The notes under the pieces: model-generated | Databases searched by the model: none | Seen by the model: the letters and a program-made list of their open reading frames with translations, nothing else | Told to the model about the DNA's origin: nothing | Program-made: the position numbers and the translations under genes | Assembly: GCA_937967775.1 (NCBI GenBank) | Contig: CALCJH010000427.1 | Span: 1 to 6,707 of the forward strand | From: an uncultured bacterium | GTDB lineage: Bacteria; Armatimonadota; UBA5829; DSUL01 | DNA: 6,707 nucleotides | Reading direction: 5' to 3' | Part shown: in pieces, positions 1 to 6,185 of the stretch | Layout: every line of letters starts with the position of its first letter | How positions within the stretch are numbered: the stretch's first letter is position 1

Positions 1-11
1 ACGGAACGGTC

Positions 12-851
12 ATGGTCAAGCGGCTGTCCATCTACCTCATCCTGATCGCCTATGCTGTGCTTGTGGCCTACCCGCTTGCCTGGGTGGTCATCGCAAGCCT
101 GCGCAGCTCCTCCGAAATCAGTCAGGATCCGTGGGGGCTGCCGCAGCAGCCTCGCTGGGAGAACTATGTCAAGGCCTGGCTGGGCGACACCCTTTCCGGC
201 GATCTGGGGCTGGCTCAGGCTTTCCTGAACAGCGCGGTCGTGACCGTGGTCAGCATGGTGTTCCTGCTGTTGATCAGCGCGATGGCGGCCTACGTACTGG
301 CCCGGTTTGTGTTTCCCGGCTCCGGGGTGCTATATAACGTCTTCCTGTTCGGGATGATGTTCCCGGTGTTTCTGGGTGTCATTCCGCTGTATCTCCTGCT
401 GAACCGTATGGGCGTGCTGAACACGTATGCGGGCCTGATCGTCGCCTACGTGGCGTATTCCCTCTCGTTCACCATCTTCATTCTCACGGGGTTCTTCAAG
501 ACGTTGCCTGGCGAGCTGGCGGAGGCGGGAGCGATTGACGGATGCTCCCGGTGGGGCATCTTCTGGAGGATCATGCTGCCGCTCGCGCGTCCCGGCCTGA
601 TCACAGCCGGCATCTTTGATGCCATCGGGCTATGGAACGAGTATCCACTGGCGCTGGTCATCATGACCGAGAACGATCGCATCACCCTGCCGCTTGCCAT
701 CGCCAACATGGCTCAGAAGCAGCACTATCAGACGGACTGGGGCGCTCTGTTCGCCGGGCTGGTCATCGTGATGGTGCCCACGCTTCTGGGCTACATCCTG
801 TTCCAGAGGCGCATCACGGCGGGGCTGACGGCGGGAGCGGTAAAGGGCTAG
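12..851 (+). CDS. CUT1-family sugar ABC transporter permease (MalG-like)
   Basis: Inner-membrane channel subunit of a carbohydrate ABC importer, MalG/COG0395 type, 279 aa, the usual length for the family. The sequence shows an N-terminal membrane segment (about residues 6-29), a periplasmic stretch with the family-typical pattern around W41-Y52, and further hydrophobic segments at about 71-97, 107-130, 138-161, 196-218 and 246-265. The cytoplasmic EAA loop that docks on the ATPase lies at about 168-194 (ELAEAGAIDG followed by IMLPLARPG). Such genes normally follow a MalF-like permease and a binding-protein gene; those would lie left of the window. The reading frame is open to the window edge and the Shine-Dalgarno sequence before ATG at 12 is weak, so the start could be slightly further upstream, although the N-terminus from this ATG looks normal. 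The gene converges on the tRNA and metal operon on the other strand. The exact sugar cannot be told. Confidence 0.93.
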   Translation: MVKRLSIYLILIAYAVLVAYPLAWVVIASLRSSSEISQDPWGLPQQPRWENYVKAWLGDTLSGDLGLAQAFLNSAVVTVVSMVFLLLISAMAAYVLARFVFPGSGVLYNVFLFGMMFPVFLGVIPLYLLLNRMGVLNTYAGLIVAYVAYSLSFTIFILTGFFKTLPGELAEAGAIDGCSRWGIFWRIMLPLARPGLITAGIFDAIGLWNEYPLALVIMTENDRITLPLAIANMAQKQHYQTDWGALFAGLVIVMVPTLLGYILFQRRITAGLTAGAVKG

Positions 852-882
852 ACAAGACCTGGGAGATCGAAGGGGTGGCAAA
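852..882. other. Short convergent intergenic gap
   Basis: These 31 bp separate the stop codon of the plus-strand sugar permease gene from the 3' end of the minus-strand tRNA. No hairpin followed by a T-run is visible on either strand, so termination here is either factor-dependent or not recognisable by eye. Confidence 0.5.
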
Positions 883-954
883 CGCCCCCGGCAGGGATCG
901 AACCTGCGCTTCGGGCTCCGGAGGCCCGCGCTCTATCCACTGAGCTACGGGGGC
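883..954 (-). tRNA. tRNA-Arg (anticodon CCG)
   Basis: Read on the minus strand, the 72 nt fold into a complete cloverleaf. The acceptor stem is GCCCCCG with CGGGGGC, the D-stem GCTC/GAGC, and the anticodon stem CGGGC/GCCCG around the loop CTCCGGA. The variable loop is AAGC, and the T-arm is GCAGG-TTCGATC-CCTGC. All stems pair perfectly by eye. The anticodon CCG reads the arginine codon CGG, which suits a GC-rich genome. The discriminator base is G. No CCA is encoded (the minus strand continues TTTGCC), so CCA must be added by the nucleotidyltransferase. The gene lies 48 bp downstream of the last permease gene of the metal operon, on the same strand, and has its own strong promoter. No clear rho-independent terminator is visible between it and the convergent sugar permease gene. 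Confidence 0.97.
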
Positions 955-958
955 GCGC

Positions 959-970
959 GCCGCAAGCGGC
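959..970 (-). repeat. Small inverted repeat in the tRNA leader
   Basis: GCCGC at 959-963 and GCGGC at 966-970 form a perfect 5-bp inverted repeat with a 2-nt centre. It falls almost exactly between the predicted transcription start (about 971) and the tRNA 5' end (954), so it would make up most of the leader that RNase P removes. The loop is too short for an ideal hairpin, and there is no following T-tract, so it is not a terminator. In a GC-rich region it may be chance. Confidence 0.35.
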
Positions 971-977
971 AACAGCC

Positions 978-1006
978 ATTATACGGAAAGCCGCCCCGCT
1001 CGTCAA
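978..1006 (-). promoter_or_regulatory. Sigma70-type promoter of the tRNA-Arg gene
   Basis: On the minus strand, TTGACG (1006-1001; five of six matches to the -35 consensus) is separated by exactly 17 bp from TATAAT (983-978; a perfect -10). The expected transcription start is near 971-970, about 16 nt before the mature tRNA 5' end at 954. The -35 box contains the TGA stop codon of the upstream permease gene (1005-1003), so the promoter begins inside the coding region of the metal operon. The near-consensus boxes, spacing and position fit a stable-RNA promoter. Confidence 0.85.
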
Positions 1007-2280
1007 CGCGGAGCGCCGGAAGGTCCGTGCGGCTCCGGCACCTGTTCCTCTACCTGCCGCTGCAGATCCGAGTCCATAAAGTGCTCCATCCGGTCCGCCG
1101 GGGAGTGCAGATGGTCGTCCGGCAGGGGCAGGTGTTTGGCCAGGTAGGCCTCCCACAACCTGTGCCGGTGCACCAGCCTGGAGGCTCGTTCCTCGCCGCT
1201 GGCGGTCAGACGCACGCTGTCCCCCGACTTCACAAGCAGACCGGCACGCCGTAGCAGCCAGAGTGCCACACGCGATACGACTCCGCCGCCAGCCGCCTCC
1301 AGCGCGCCCGATGCCGTCAGCGATGCTCTTGCCCCGCTCTCCTGCCAGCGATAGGCCAGCCCCAGCAGGTCTTCGCCGGATATCCGCAGTCCCAGCCTCA
1401 CCTGCGCAAGCCTGCGTGCCACAATGCCGTATCGCGGCGCAAACAGAACAGCCAGCATGAACAGTCCGCCGGCCACCACCGAGGCCATCCCGGCAACGGG
1501 CGCGTCATAGACCGCAGCGATGTTCCTTCCCAGGATGGCGATGAGGATTCCGGTGGCCGCGGCGATGAGCGTCATCCAGTGCAGCCGGTCTGTCAGCAGA
1601 AACGCCGTGGCCGCCGGTGCGATGAGCATTGCCACCACCAGGATGGAGCCGACCGCCTCGAACGCAGCCACCGTGAAAGCTGCCACCAGCCCCATCAGCA
1701 GGTAGTGAACCCGGTCCGCATTGATGCCCAGAGTGGTGGCCAGCTGAGGGTCGAAGCTGACGATCTTCAGCTCTTTCCAGAACAGCACAACGAAGACAAC
1801 GGTCGCCAGGAAGACTGCGCTCAGGGTGACGGCGACGCGTGGAACCTCCATCCCCGCAATGTTCCGGGTGTCCAGTGCGGCCGACTCCAGCACGCCGTAG
1901 AGCACGCATCCGGGATCCAGGTCCACGTGACTGGCCACCCGTGTGATCATCACCACACCCAGCGCGAACAGCGATGTAAACACCACGCCCATGGCCGCGT
2001 CTTCCGGCACATTCGCATAGCGGTGGATGAGATGGGTCAGGAGGACGGTCAGCAGGCCGGCGACCAACGCCCCAAGCAGCATCGGGAAAGGTTCGCGCGT
2101 GTTCGTCAGTATGAACGCCAGAGCCAGCCCCGGCAGCACAGCGTGGGATATGGCGTCTCCCAGCAGGCTCATCCTGCGAAGCACAAGGAACGTCCCCAGC
2201 AGAGCACCCGTCACATTGACCATAGCCATCGTGGCGATGATCCAGAAGACGATTGCGTCCATTCCGAAAACGGTATCCAT
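1003..2280 (-). CDS. Mn/Zn ABC-3 permease fused to a DtxR-like metal-sensing domain (second permease)
   Basis: 425-aa inner-membrane channel subunit of a TroCD/MntC/ZnuB-type metal importer with an added regulatory tail. The ABC-3 domain spans about residues 10-285: it has the family signature LRRMSLLGDAISHAVLPG (34-51), a conserved KELKIVSFDP segment (169-178) and the conserved late helix with ILVVAMLIAPAATAFLL (213-229). ABC-3 permeases normally end near residue 280-300. Here a winged-helix-like region (about 300-368) and a DtxR-type metal-binding/dimerisation region (about 370-420) follow. Aligned by eye with DtxR/MntR, the candidate metal ligands are D304, H373, E377, H392, D396, E399 and H400, with an extra H390; the end retains the family-typical EPHG. 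Its ATG overlaps the stop of the upstream permease (TGATG), and a strong GGGGAGG precedes it by about 7-8 nt inside that gene, implying translational coupling. Being fused to a membrane channel, the tail probably acts as a cytosolic sensor; whether it binds DNA is unknown. Confidence 0.93.
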   Translation of the reverse strand: MDTVFGMDAIVFWIIATMAMVNVTGALLGTFLVLRRMSLLGDAISHAVLPGLALAFILTNTREPFPMLLGALVAGLLTVLLTHLIHRYANVPEDAAMGVVFTSLFALGVVMITRVASHVDLDPGCVLYGVLESAALDTRNIAGMEVPRVAVTLSAVFLATVVFVVLFWKELKIVSFDPQLATTLGINADRVHYLLMGLVAAFTVAAFEAVGSILVVAMLIAPAATAFLLTDRLHWMTLIAAATGILIAILGRNIAAVYDAPVAGMASVVAGGLFMLAVLFAPRYGIVARRLAQVRLGLRISGEDLLGLAYRWQESGARASLTASGALEAAGGGVVSRVALWLLRRAGLLVKSGDSVRLTASGEERASRLVHRHRLWEAYLAKHLPLPDDHLHSPADRMEHFMDSDLQRQVEEQVPEPHGPSGAPR

Positions 2281-3692
2281 CAGCGTCCCTCCCCGGCGAC
2301 GCCTTCCAGCGGATGGACGGATGCGGGAACCCGGTCTTCCGGCCAGCGGCCCTTCTGTTTCAGCCGATCTTCCAGTTGATGCAGCATCTCCGGGGGCAGA
2401 ATGTGCTCCAGCTCGTCTGCGTCACGGTCCACGTGGTCGGCGGCGATGGACGCCTGCTCCACCAGGTACAGCTCCCAGAGCCGGTGCGCCCGCACCACGT
2501 CCAGGGCCCTCTGCAGGCCGAGGTCCGTCAGCGTCCACCTACCGTCCGTTGTCCGGCGGACCTCGCCGCGCGCTTCGGCCCGCCGCAGGAGCTTCAACGC
2601 ATCAGCCACGCCCCAGCTGCGCTTGCCGGCCACGTCCTCTGCGGTAACAGCAGAGTCAGGTGCTTCCTCCACCAGCTCATACAGAGACCGCAGTAGATTC
2701 TGCCGGGCCACGCGCTCCTGCATCCGGAGTCTTCGCAGGACTCCCGCAGCGATTCCCCGGCGCGGAGCCGCGAACATCGAGAACAGACAGACTGCTGCCG
2801 CTGCCAGCACGATGACCGGCCCGGTGGGCATCCCTTCCCGGATGGAACTGACGTAGGTGCCGGCGATTGCGCTTCCCAGCCCGATGACTCCTGAGAGAGG
2901 AAGGAGAGCGGCAAGCCGGTCCGTCCAGAACCGCGCCGCCACGCCCGGGATGATCAGCATGGCTGCCATCAGGACCACCCCGACCGCCGGCAGCCCGATC
3001 ACCGTTGCCGCCACCAGAAGCGTCATCATCAGGATGTCCAGCGCCGGAACAGGCCACCTCTGCACTGCCGCGAAGCCGGGGTCGAAGCTCAGAAGCAGGA
3101 ACTCCTTCTGAAACAGCCAGACCAGAAGCAGGATGTTCGCGGATGTCACGGCGATCAGAAGTAGGTCCTGACTGATCAGTCCCGCGGTCTTGCCCAGCAG
3201 GAATCCCTCCAACCCTGCGTGCGCGCCGCTCGGGTCGCGCTGCACGGCGGATGTGAGGACGATCCCCAGCCCGAAAAAGACGCTCAAAACTAGCCCGATG
3301 GCGGCATCCTGGCGCGTGCGCGTGCTCTGGCGCAGCCAGGTGATGACCATCGCCCCCAGCACGCCGGAGATCAGCGCTCCCATCAGCAGCGAGAAGAAAT
3401 GCCGCTCCCTCGCGATGAGATAGGCTAGCGCAATCCCGGGCAGGGCGGCGTGGGCCACAGCGTCGCCGAACAGAGACCGTCTGCGAAGGACCGCGTAGCT
3501 GCCTATGACGGCTGAGCAGATGCCCAGCAGGCCGGATCCGGCCAGCACCATCACCGTGTTGTAGGGCAGGCCGGCCGATGCGCAGGCGGCCTGCACCCAG
3601 CCCAGCAGGCGATCGGCTCCAACAAGGGCGAACAGGACCGCCTGAAGCGTCGCCAGAGCCAGAACCGCAAGCCACGGAGCAGGTCCGGACAT
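2280..3692 (-). CDS. Mn/Zn ABC-3 permease fused to a DtxR-like metal-sensing domain (first permease)
   Basis: 470-aa partner channel subunit of the metal importer. An unusual N-terminal extension with an extra membrane segment (about 5-28) precedes the ABC-3 domain (about 45-315). That domain carries LRRRSLFGDAVAHAALPG (69-86), QKEFLLLSFDPGFA (195-208) and AVGVVLMAAMLIIPGVAARF (236-255). Residues about 327-400 look like a winged helix (LLRSLYELVEEAP, then a helix-turn-helix-like segment and a wing ending TLTDLG), and 400-450 match the DtxR metal-binding/dimerisation domain (AHRLWELYL, DADELEH). By-eye equivalents of the metal ligands are H403, E407, D426, E429 and H430. The position of DtxR His98 is D422, and the first-helix ligand is N332, so the site differs from the second permease. 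The open frame extends upstream to 3815, but ATG 3692 is preferred: it lies 4 bp after the ATPase stop, starts a normal membrane segment, and avoids a long overlap with the ATPase gene. Confidence 0.92.
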   Translation of the reverse strand: MSGPAPWLAVLALATLQAVLFALVGADRLLGWVQAACASAGLPYNTVMVLAGSGLLGICSAVIGSYAVLRRRSLFGDAVAHAALPGIALAYLIARERHFFSLLMGALISGVLGAMVITWLRQSTRTRQDAAIGLVLSVFFGLGIVLTSAVQRDPSGAHAGLEGFLLGKTAGLISQDLLLIAVTSANILLLVWLFQKEFLLLSFDPGFAAVQRWPVPALDILMMTLLVAATVIGLPAVGVVLMAAMLIIPGVAARFWTDRLAALLPLSGVIGLGSAIAGTYVSSIREGMPTGPVIVLAAAAVCLFSMFAAPRRGIAAGVLRRLRMQERVARQNLLRSLYELVEEAPDSAVTAEDVAGKRSWGVADALKLLRRAEARGEVRRTTDGRWTLTDLGLQRALDVVRAHRLWELYLVEQASIAADHVDRDADELEHILPPEMLHQLEDRLKQKGRWPEDRVPASVHPLEGVAGEGR

Positions 3693-3696
3693 AGCC

Positions 3697-4503
3697 TTAG
3701 ACGCTCCTTCTCTGCACAGCGTCCGCGGCCTGCTCCAGCAGCGGCAGGCGGCCGCCGTAGGTATTGCGCAGGTTCTCCTCTGTGAAGACCTCCTCGATGG
3801 GCCCGTGCGCCACAACGCGCATGTTCAGCAGTACCACGTGGTCGAAGTATTCCCGGACCGTCTGCAGACTGTGGTGCACCACCACGACGGTCCTGCCGTG
3901 GCTGCGCAGCTCCTGGAGGATTGCGAGGATTGCCTGCTCCGTGGCGGCGTCCACGCCCGCGAAGGGCTCGTCCATGAAGTAAAGCCGGGCCTCCTGGGCA
4001 AGAGCCCTTGCAAGAAACACTCTCTGCTGTTGACCACCCGAAAGCTGGCTGATCTGGCGTCCCGCGAAGTCCTGAAGCGCCACCTTGCGCAGGCAGTCCA
4101 TCGCCGCCTCGCGATCTTCACGCCCAGGCCGCCGGAACCATCCCAGCCTGCCGTACCGCCCCATCATCACCACGTCCAGCACGCTCACCGGAAAGTCCCA
4201 GTCCACGGACTCGCGCTGCGGGACATAGCCAATCAGAGATAGCTGTTTTTCGATCGGCCTGCCGTAAACCTCCACTCTGCCGCTTGCGCGCGGCACCAGA
4301 CCGAGCGCCGCCTTGATCAGCGTGCTCTTGCCCGCCCCGTTGGGGCCGATGATGGCGATCAGGCGTCCTTCTGGCAGCTGCAAGTCAATGTCCCAGAGGA
4401 CGGGGCGCCTCTGATAGGCCACCGTCATGTCGTGGATCTCCAGCGGCGGCGCATCCACCGCCACCGCGCCCTGCGCTAAGGCCTTCTCCTGCGTTGCCGT
4501 CAT
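3697..4503 (-). CDS. Metal ABC transporter ATP-binding protein (MntB/TroB/ZnuC family)
   Basis: 268-aa cytosolic ATPase that powers import through the two neighbouring permeases. All nucleotide-binding motifs are intact: Walker A GPNGAGKST (53-61), Q-loop Gln96 (GYVPQRESVDWDFP), signature LSGGQQQR (154-161), Walker B LYFMDEP with catalytic Glu179, D-loop AGVDAAT, and switch His211. The segment QRESVDWDFPVSVLDVVMMGR is typical of manganese/zinc/iron chelate-type ATPases serving ABC-3 permeases, with the DWDFP pattern common in Mn/Fe-type systems. Length and architecture are normal, with about 20 residues of N-terminal extension before the ABC fold. ATG 4503 is preceded by AGAGG at 6-nt spacing. 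The gene lies 19 bp after the binding-protein gene and 4 bp before the first permease, so it is part of the same transcript. Confidence 0.96.
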   Translation of the reverse strand: MTATQEKALAQGAVAVDAPPLEIHDMTVAYQRRPVLWDIDLQLPEGRLIAIIGPNGAGKSTLIKAALGLVPRASGRVEVYGRPIEKQLSLIGYVPQRESVDWDFPVSVLDVVMMGRYGRLGWFRRPGREDREAAMDCLRKVALQDFAGRQISQLSGGQQQRVFLARALAQEARLYFMDEPFAGVDAATEQAILAILQELRSHGRTVVVVHHSLQTVREYFDHVVLLNMRVVAHGPIEEVFTEENLRNTYGGRLPLLEQAADAVQRRSV

Positions 4504-4522
4504 ATTCAGCCTCTTGCTTGTG

Positions 4523-5446
4523 CTATCTCAGAGACCGGACGATGGTGTCCACGTTGTGCCGTACCATCCCGGTGTATGTTCCCTGCGGCGTGCCTTCGGC
4601 GCCCATGGCATCCCCGAACAGCTCCCCGCCGATTCGCACCTGATGTCCGAGCGCCCGGCACCCCTCGATAAGCGCCTGCACGTTCTTTGGTGAGATGGTG
4701 GACTCCACGAAAACGGCCTTCACACCCCGCTCTGCCAGGAACCGCGCCAGATCGTTGATGTCCCGCACGCTCGCCTCGCTCTCCGTGCTGAGTCCCTGAA
4801 TGCCGCGCACCTCGATGTCATAGGCCTGGCCGAAATACCCGAAAGCGTCGTGAGCCGTCACCAGCACCCGGCGCGTGCGAGGAATGGTCGCGATCTGCTC
4901 TTTGCAGTATCGATGCAGGTCCGCGAGCTCTGCAAGATATCGGCGGGCATTCTCTTCGTAGGCCTGTGCATTTTCAGGGTCGGTTTCCTTCAGGGTGTCC
5001 GCAATCCTTCGTACCACCAGTTGCCAGAGGGAAACATCGAACCAGATGTGCGGGTCCAGAGCCCCTTCAGGGGTCCGGCGCAGCCGCTCTTCCGGCAGAC
5101 TCTCGCCCACCGCAACCACCGGTTTGTGCTTTCCCAGCCGGGAAAGCACCTCCCCCATCCGTCCTTCCAGATGCAGGCCGTTGTAGAATACGGCGTCGGC
5201 GTGCGCAAGCAGTCGGATGTCCCGCTCCGTTGCTTTGTAAAGGTGCGGATCCACCCCCGGGCCCATCAGAGCCCTCACGTCACCCAGCTGCCCGGCCACG
5301 TTGCGCGCTGCGTCCGAGATCATCCCTGTCGTGCAGACAATTCGCAGCCGCCCGTCGTCGCGCCAGGACGTGTCTTTGCCGCATCCCGCCAGCAGCCAGG
5401 TGCACAGCAGCAGGATTGAGCCGATTCTCAGCGGTGTCACCGACAT
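4523..5446 (-). CDS. TroA-like metal-binding lipoprotein (cluster A-I solute-binding protein)
   Basis: 307-aa extracytoplasmic receptor that captures Mn2+ or Zn2+ for the importer. A signal peptide with lipobox LLAGC places the lipidated cysteine at C22. The two-lobe fold is joined by the long helix typical of the family (about 155-190). The four metal ligands expected from Treponema TroA are all present, and fall at the same numbers in this precursor: H68 (GPGVDPHLY), H133 (DPHIWFD), H199 (VTAHDAFGYF) and D279 (GELFGDAMG). The third ligand is His, as in TroA and ZnuA, rather than the Glu of PsaA/MntC. The His/Asp-rich loop of many ZnuA proteins is absent, so metal choice is open. Conserved IQGLSTESEAS (216-226) and VFVESTISPKNV (245-256) confirm the family. 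GGAGG directly abuts ATG 5446; GTG two codons later (5440) is better spaced and may be the true start. The upstream gene ends 10 bp before. Confidence 0.95.
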   Translation of the reverse strand: MSVTPLRIGSILLLCTWLLAGCGKDTSWRDDGRLRIVCTTGMISDAARNVAGQLGDVRALMGPGVDPHLYKATERDIRLLAHADAVFYNGLHLEGRMGEVLSRLGKHKPVVAVGESLPEERLRRTPEGALDPHIWFDVSLWQLVVRRIADTLKETDPENAQAYEENARRYLAELADLHRYCKEQIATIPRTRRVLVTAHDAFGYFGQAYDIEVRGIQGLSTESEASVRDINDLARFLAERGVKAVFVESTISPKNVQALIEGCRALGHQVRIGGELFGDAMGAEGTPQGTYTGMVRHNVDTIVRSLR

Positions 5447-5451
5447 CCTCC
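5438..5451 (-). promoter_or_regulatory. Ribosome binding site that questions the lipoprotein gene start
   Basis: GGAGG (5451-5447) touches the ATG at 5446 with no spacer, which is too close for efficient initiation. The in-frame GTG at 5440-5438, two codons later, sits 6 nt after GGAGG, a good spacing. Either start leaves the signal peptide and lipobox intact, so the mature protein is unchanged. Confidence 0.6.
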
Positions 5452-5456
5452 GCTTT

Positions 5457-6185
5457 TCAGTCGAACCTCACGCCGTATCCGATGCCCGCAAGCAGGGAGG
5501 GCCCCGTCCCGTCCAGCCCCCGTCCCGCGAAAAGGTCCCATTGCGTCCTGCTGCCCACCGCGAGGCTGACACCCCACGTCATCATCGGCTGCCATCGGGA
5601 GCCTTCGGGAAAGTCGGCGTATAGCTCGCCGTACCAGGCCATTCCCGAACGCAGGGCCCCTCCTACGGACAGCCACAGAATGCCGTTCCATCTGCGGCTG
5701 TTCTCCCGATACAGGCGCGAGGCTCCCGCATTGACCAGCAGGTAAATGCCTCCCACATCCCTTTCCGCGGCAAGCCACGCTCCGTAGTCGCTCCGACCTT
5801 CCGACTCCCTTTCTGACCCCGAGGGCAGCGTTGCGAAGAAAGTCAGGGCGTGCGGAATCCTGGCATCATCGCCGCTCAGGCGGATTTTGCCTCCGATGCT
5901 TACGTCGCCCGACTCCCTTGCTCCGTCGGAGGCCCAGCTCCAGCCGGGAGCCTCGACCCTCAACTCTGCCCTTCGCGTCAGGCCGTGTCTCACCAGCAGG
6001 TTCGGCGCAAGCCACCAGTGCCCTTCTCCGTGGCGCTCTTTCAAGTATTCCCAGAGGGTCTCGATCTGGATGCTGCCCGGCGGTACGATCGCCGCGCTGT
6101 CCGGACGATCCGTCACGATGGGGTCGTCGGCCGCTGAGCACACCGTTGCGATAAAGAGCAGCAGTAGGAGAACGCTTGCGTTCAC
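5457..6185 (-). CDS. Probable outer-membrane beta-barrel protein (MetA-pathway/transporter-like family)
   Basis: 242 aa with a clear Sec signal peptide (hydrophobic 4-16, likely cleavage after CSA at residue 18). The mature N-terminus has IVTDRPDSA (23-31) and VPPGSIQIETLWEY (34-47), then APNLLVRHGLTRRAELRVEAPG (60-81). This pattern (TDRPD, PPG, a strand, then an R-GL-x-R-xELR strand) resembles the Phenol_MetA_deg/'transporter' family (PF13557) of predicted outer-membrane barrels. The rest alternates amphipathic strands and turns and ends in a strand closing ...GYGVRFD; a near-terminal aromatic is usual in barrels. No catalytic motif is visible. It starts with GTG at 6185, overlapping the regulator stop codon (GTGA), with AGGAAGG 5 nt upstream. 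It lies between the regulator and the metal-binding lipoprotein, so a role in metal passage across the outer membrane is inferred; it could instead be an unrelated envelope protein. Family assignment is by eye. Confidence 0.7.
   Translation of the reverse strand: MNASVLLLLLFIATVCSAADDPIVTDRPDSAAIVPPGSIQIETLWEYLKERHGEGHWWLAPNLLVRHGLTRRAELRVEAPGWSWASDGARESGDVSIGGKIRLSGDDARIPHALTFFATLPSGSERESEGRSDYGAWLAAERDVGGIYLLVNAGASRLYRENSRRWNGILWLSVGGALRSGMAWYGELYADFPEGSRWQPMMTWGVSLAVGSRTQWDLFAGRGLDGTGPSLLAGIGYGVRFD

Noticed and set aside
872..889. GGGG...CCCC inverted repeat as a terminator between the sugar permease and the tRNA
   Set aside because: The stem is only 4 bp, its CCCC arm belongs to the tRNA acceptor stem, and no T-tract follows.
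883..954. tRNA-Arg as an integration site for a mobile element
   Set aside because: There is no integrase, direct repeat of the tRNA 3' end, or foreign-looking segment in the window; the neighbours are ordinary transport operons.
1579..2379. 266-codon open frame on the plus strand opposite the second permease
   Set aside because: It is rich in His, Gln, Arg and Pro, has no recognisable domain, and lies opposite a clear membrane protein; it is a typical shadow frame in GC-rich DNA.
2677..3675. 332-codon open frame on the minus strand overlapping the first permease in another frame
   Set aside because: The composition (Gly, Arg, Pro, Ser) is that of a frame-shifted read of the permease, and the permease frame has clear family motifs.
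3693..3815. Possible 41-residue upstream extension of the first permease, starting at 3815
   Set aside because: It would overlap the ATPase gene by over 100 bp, its residues are Arg/Ser/Cys-rich and look like an out-of-frame read of the ATPase, and ATG 3692 is well placed 4 bp after the ATPase stop.
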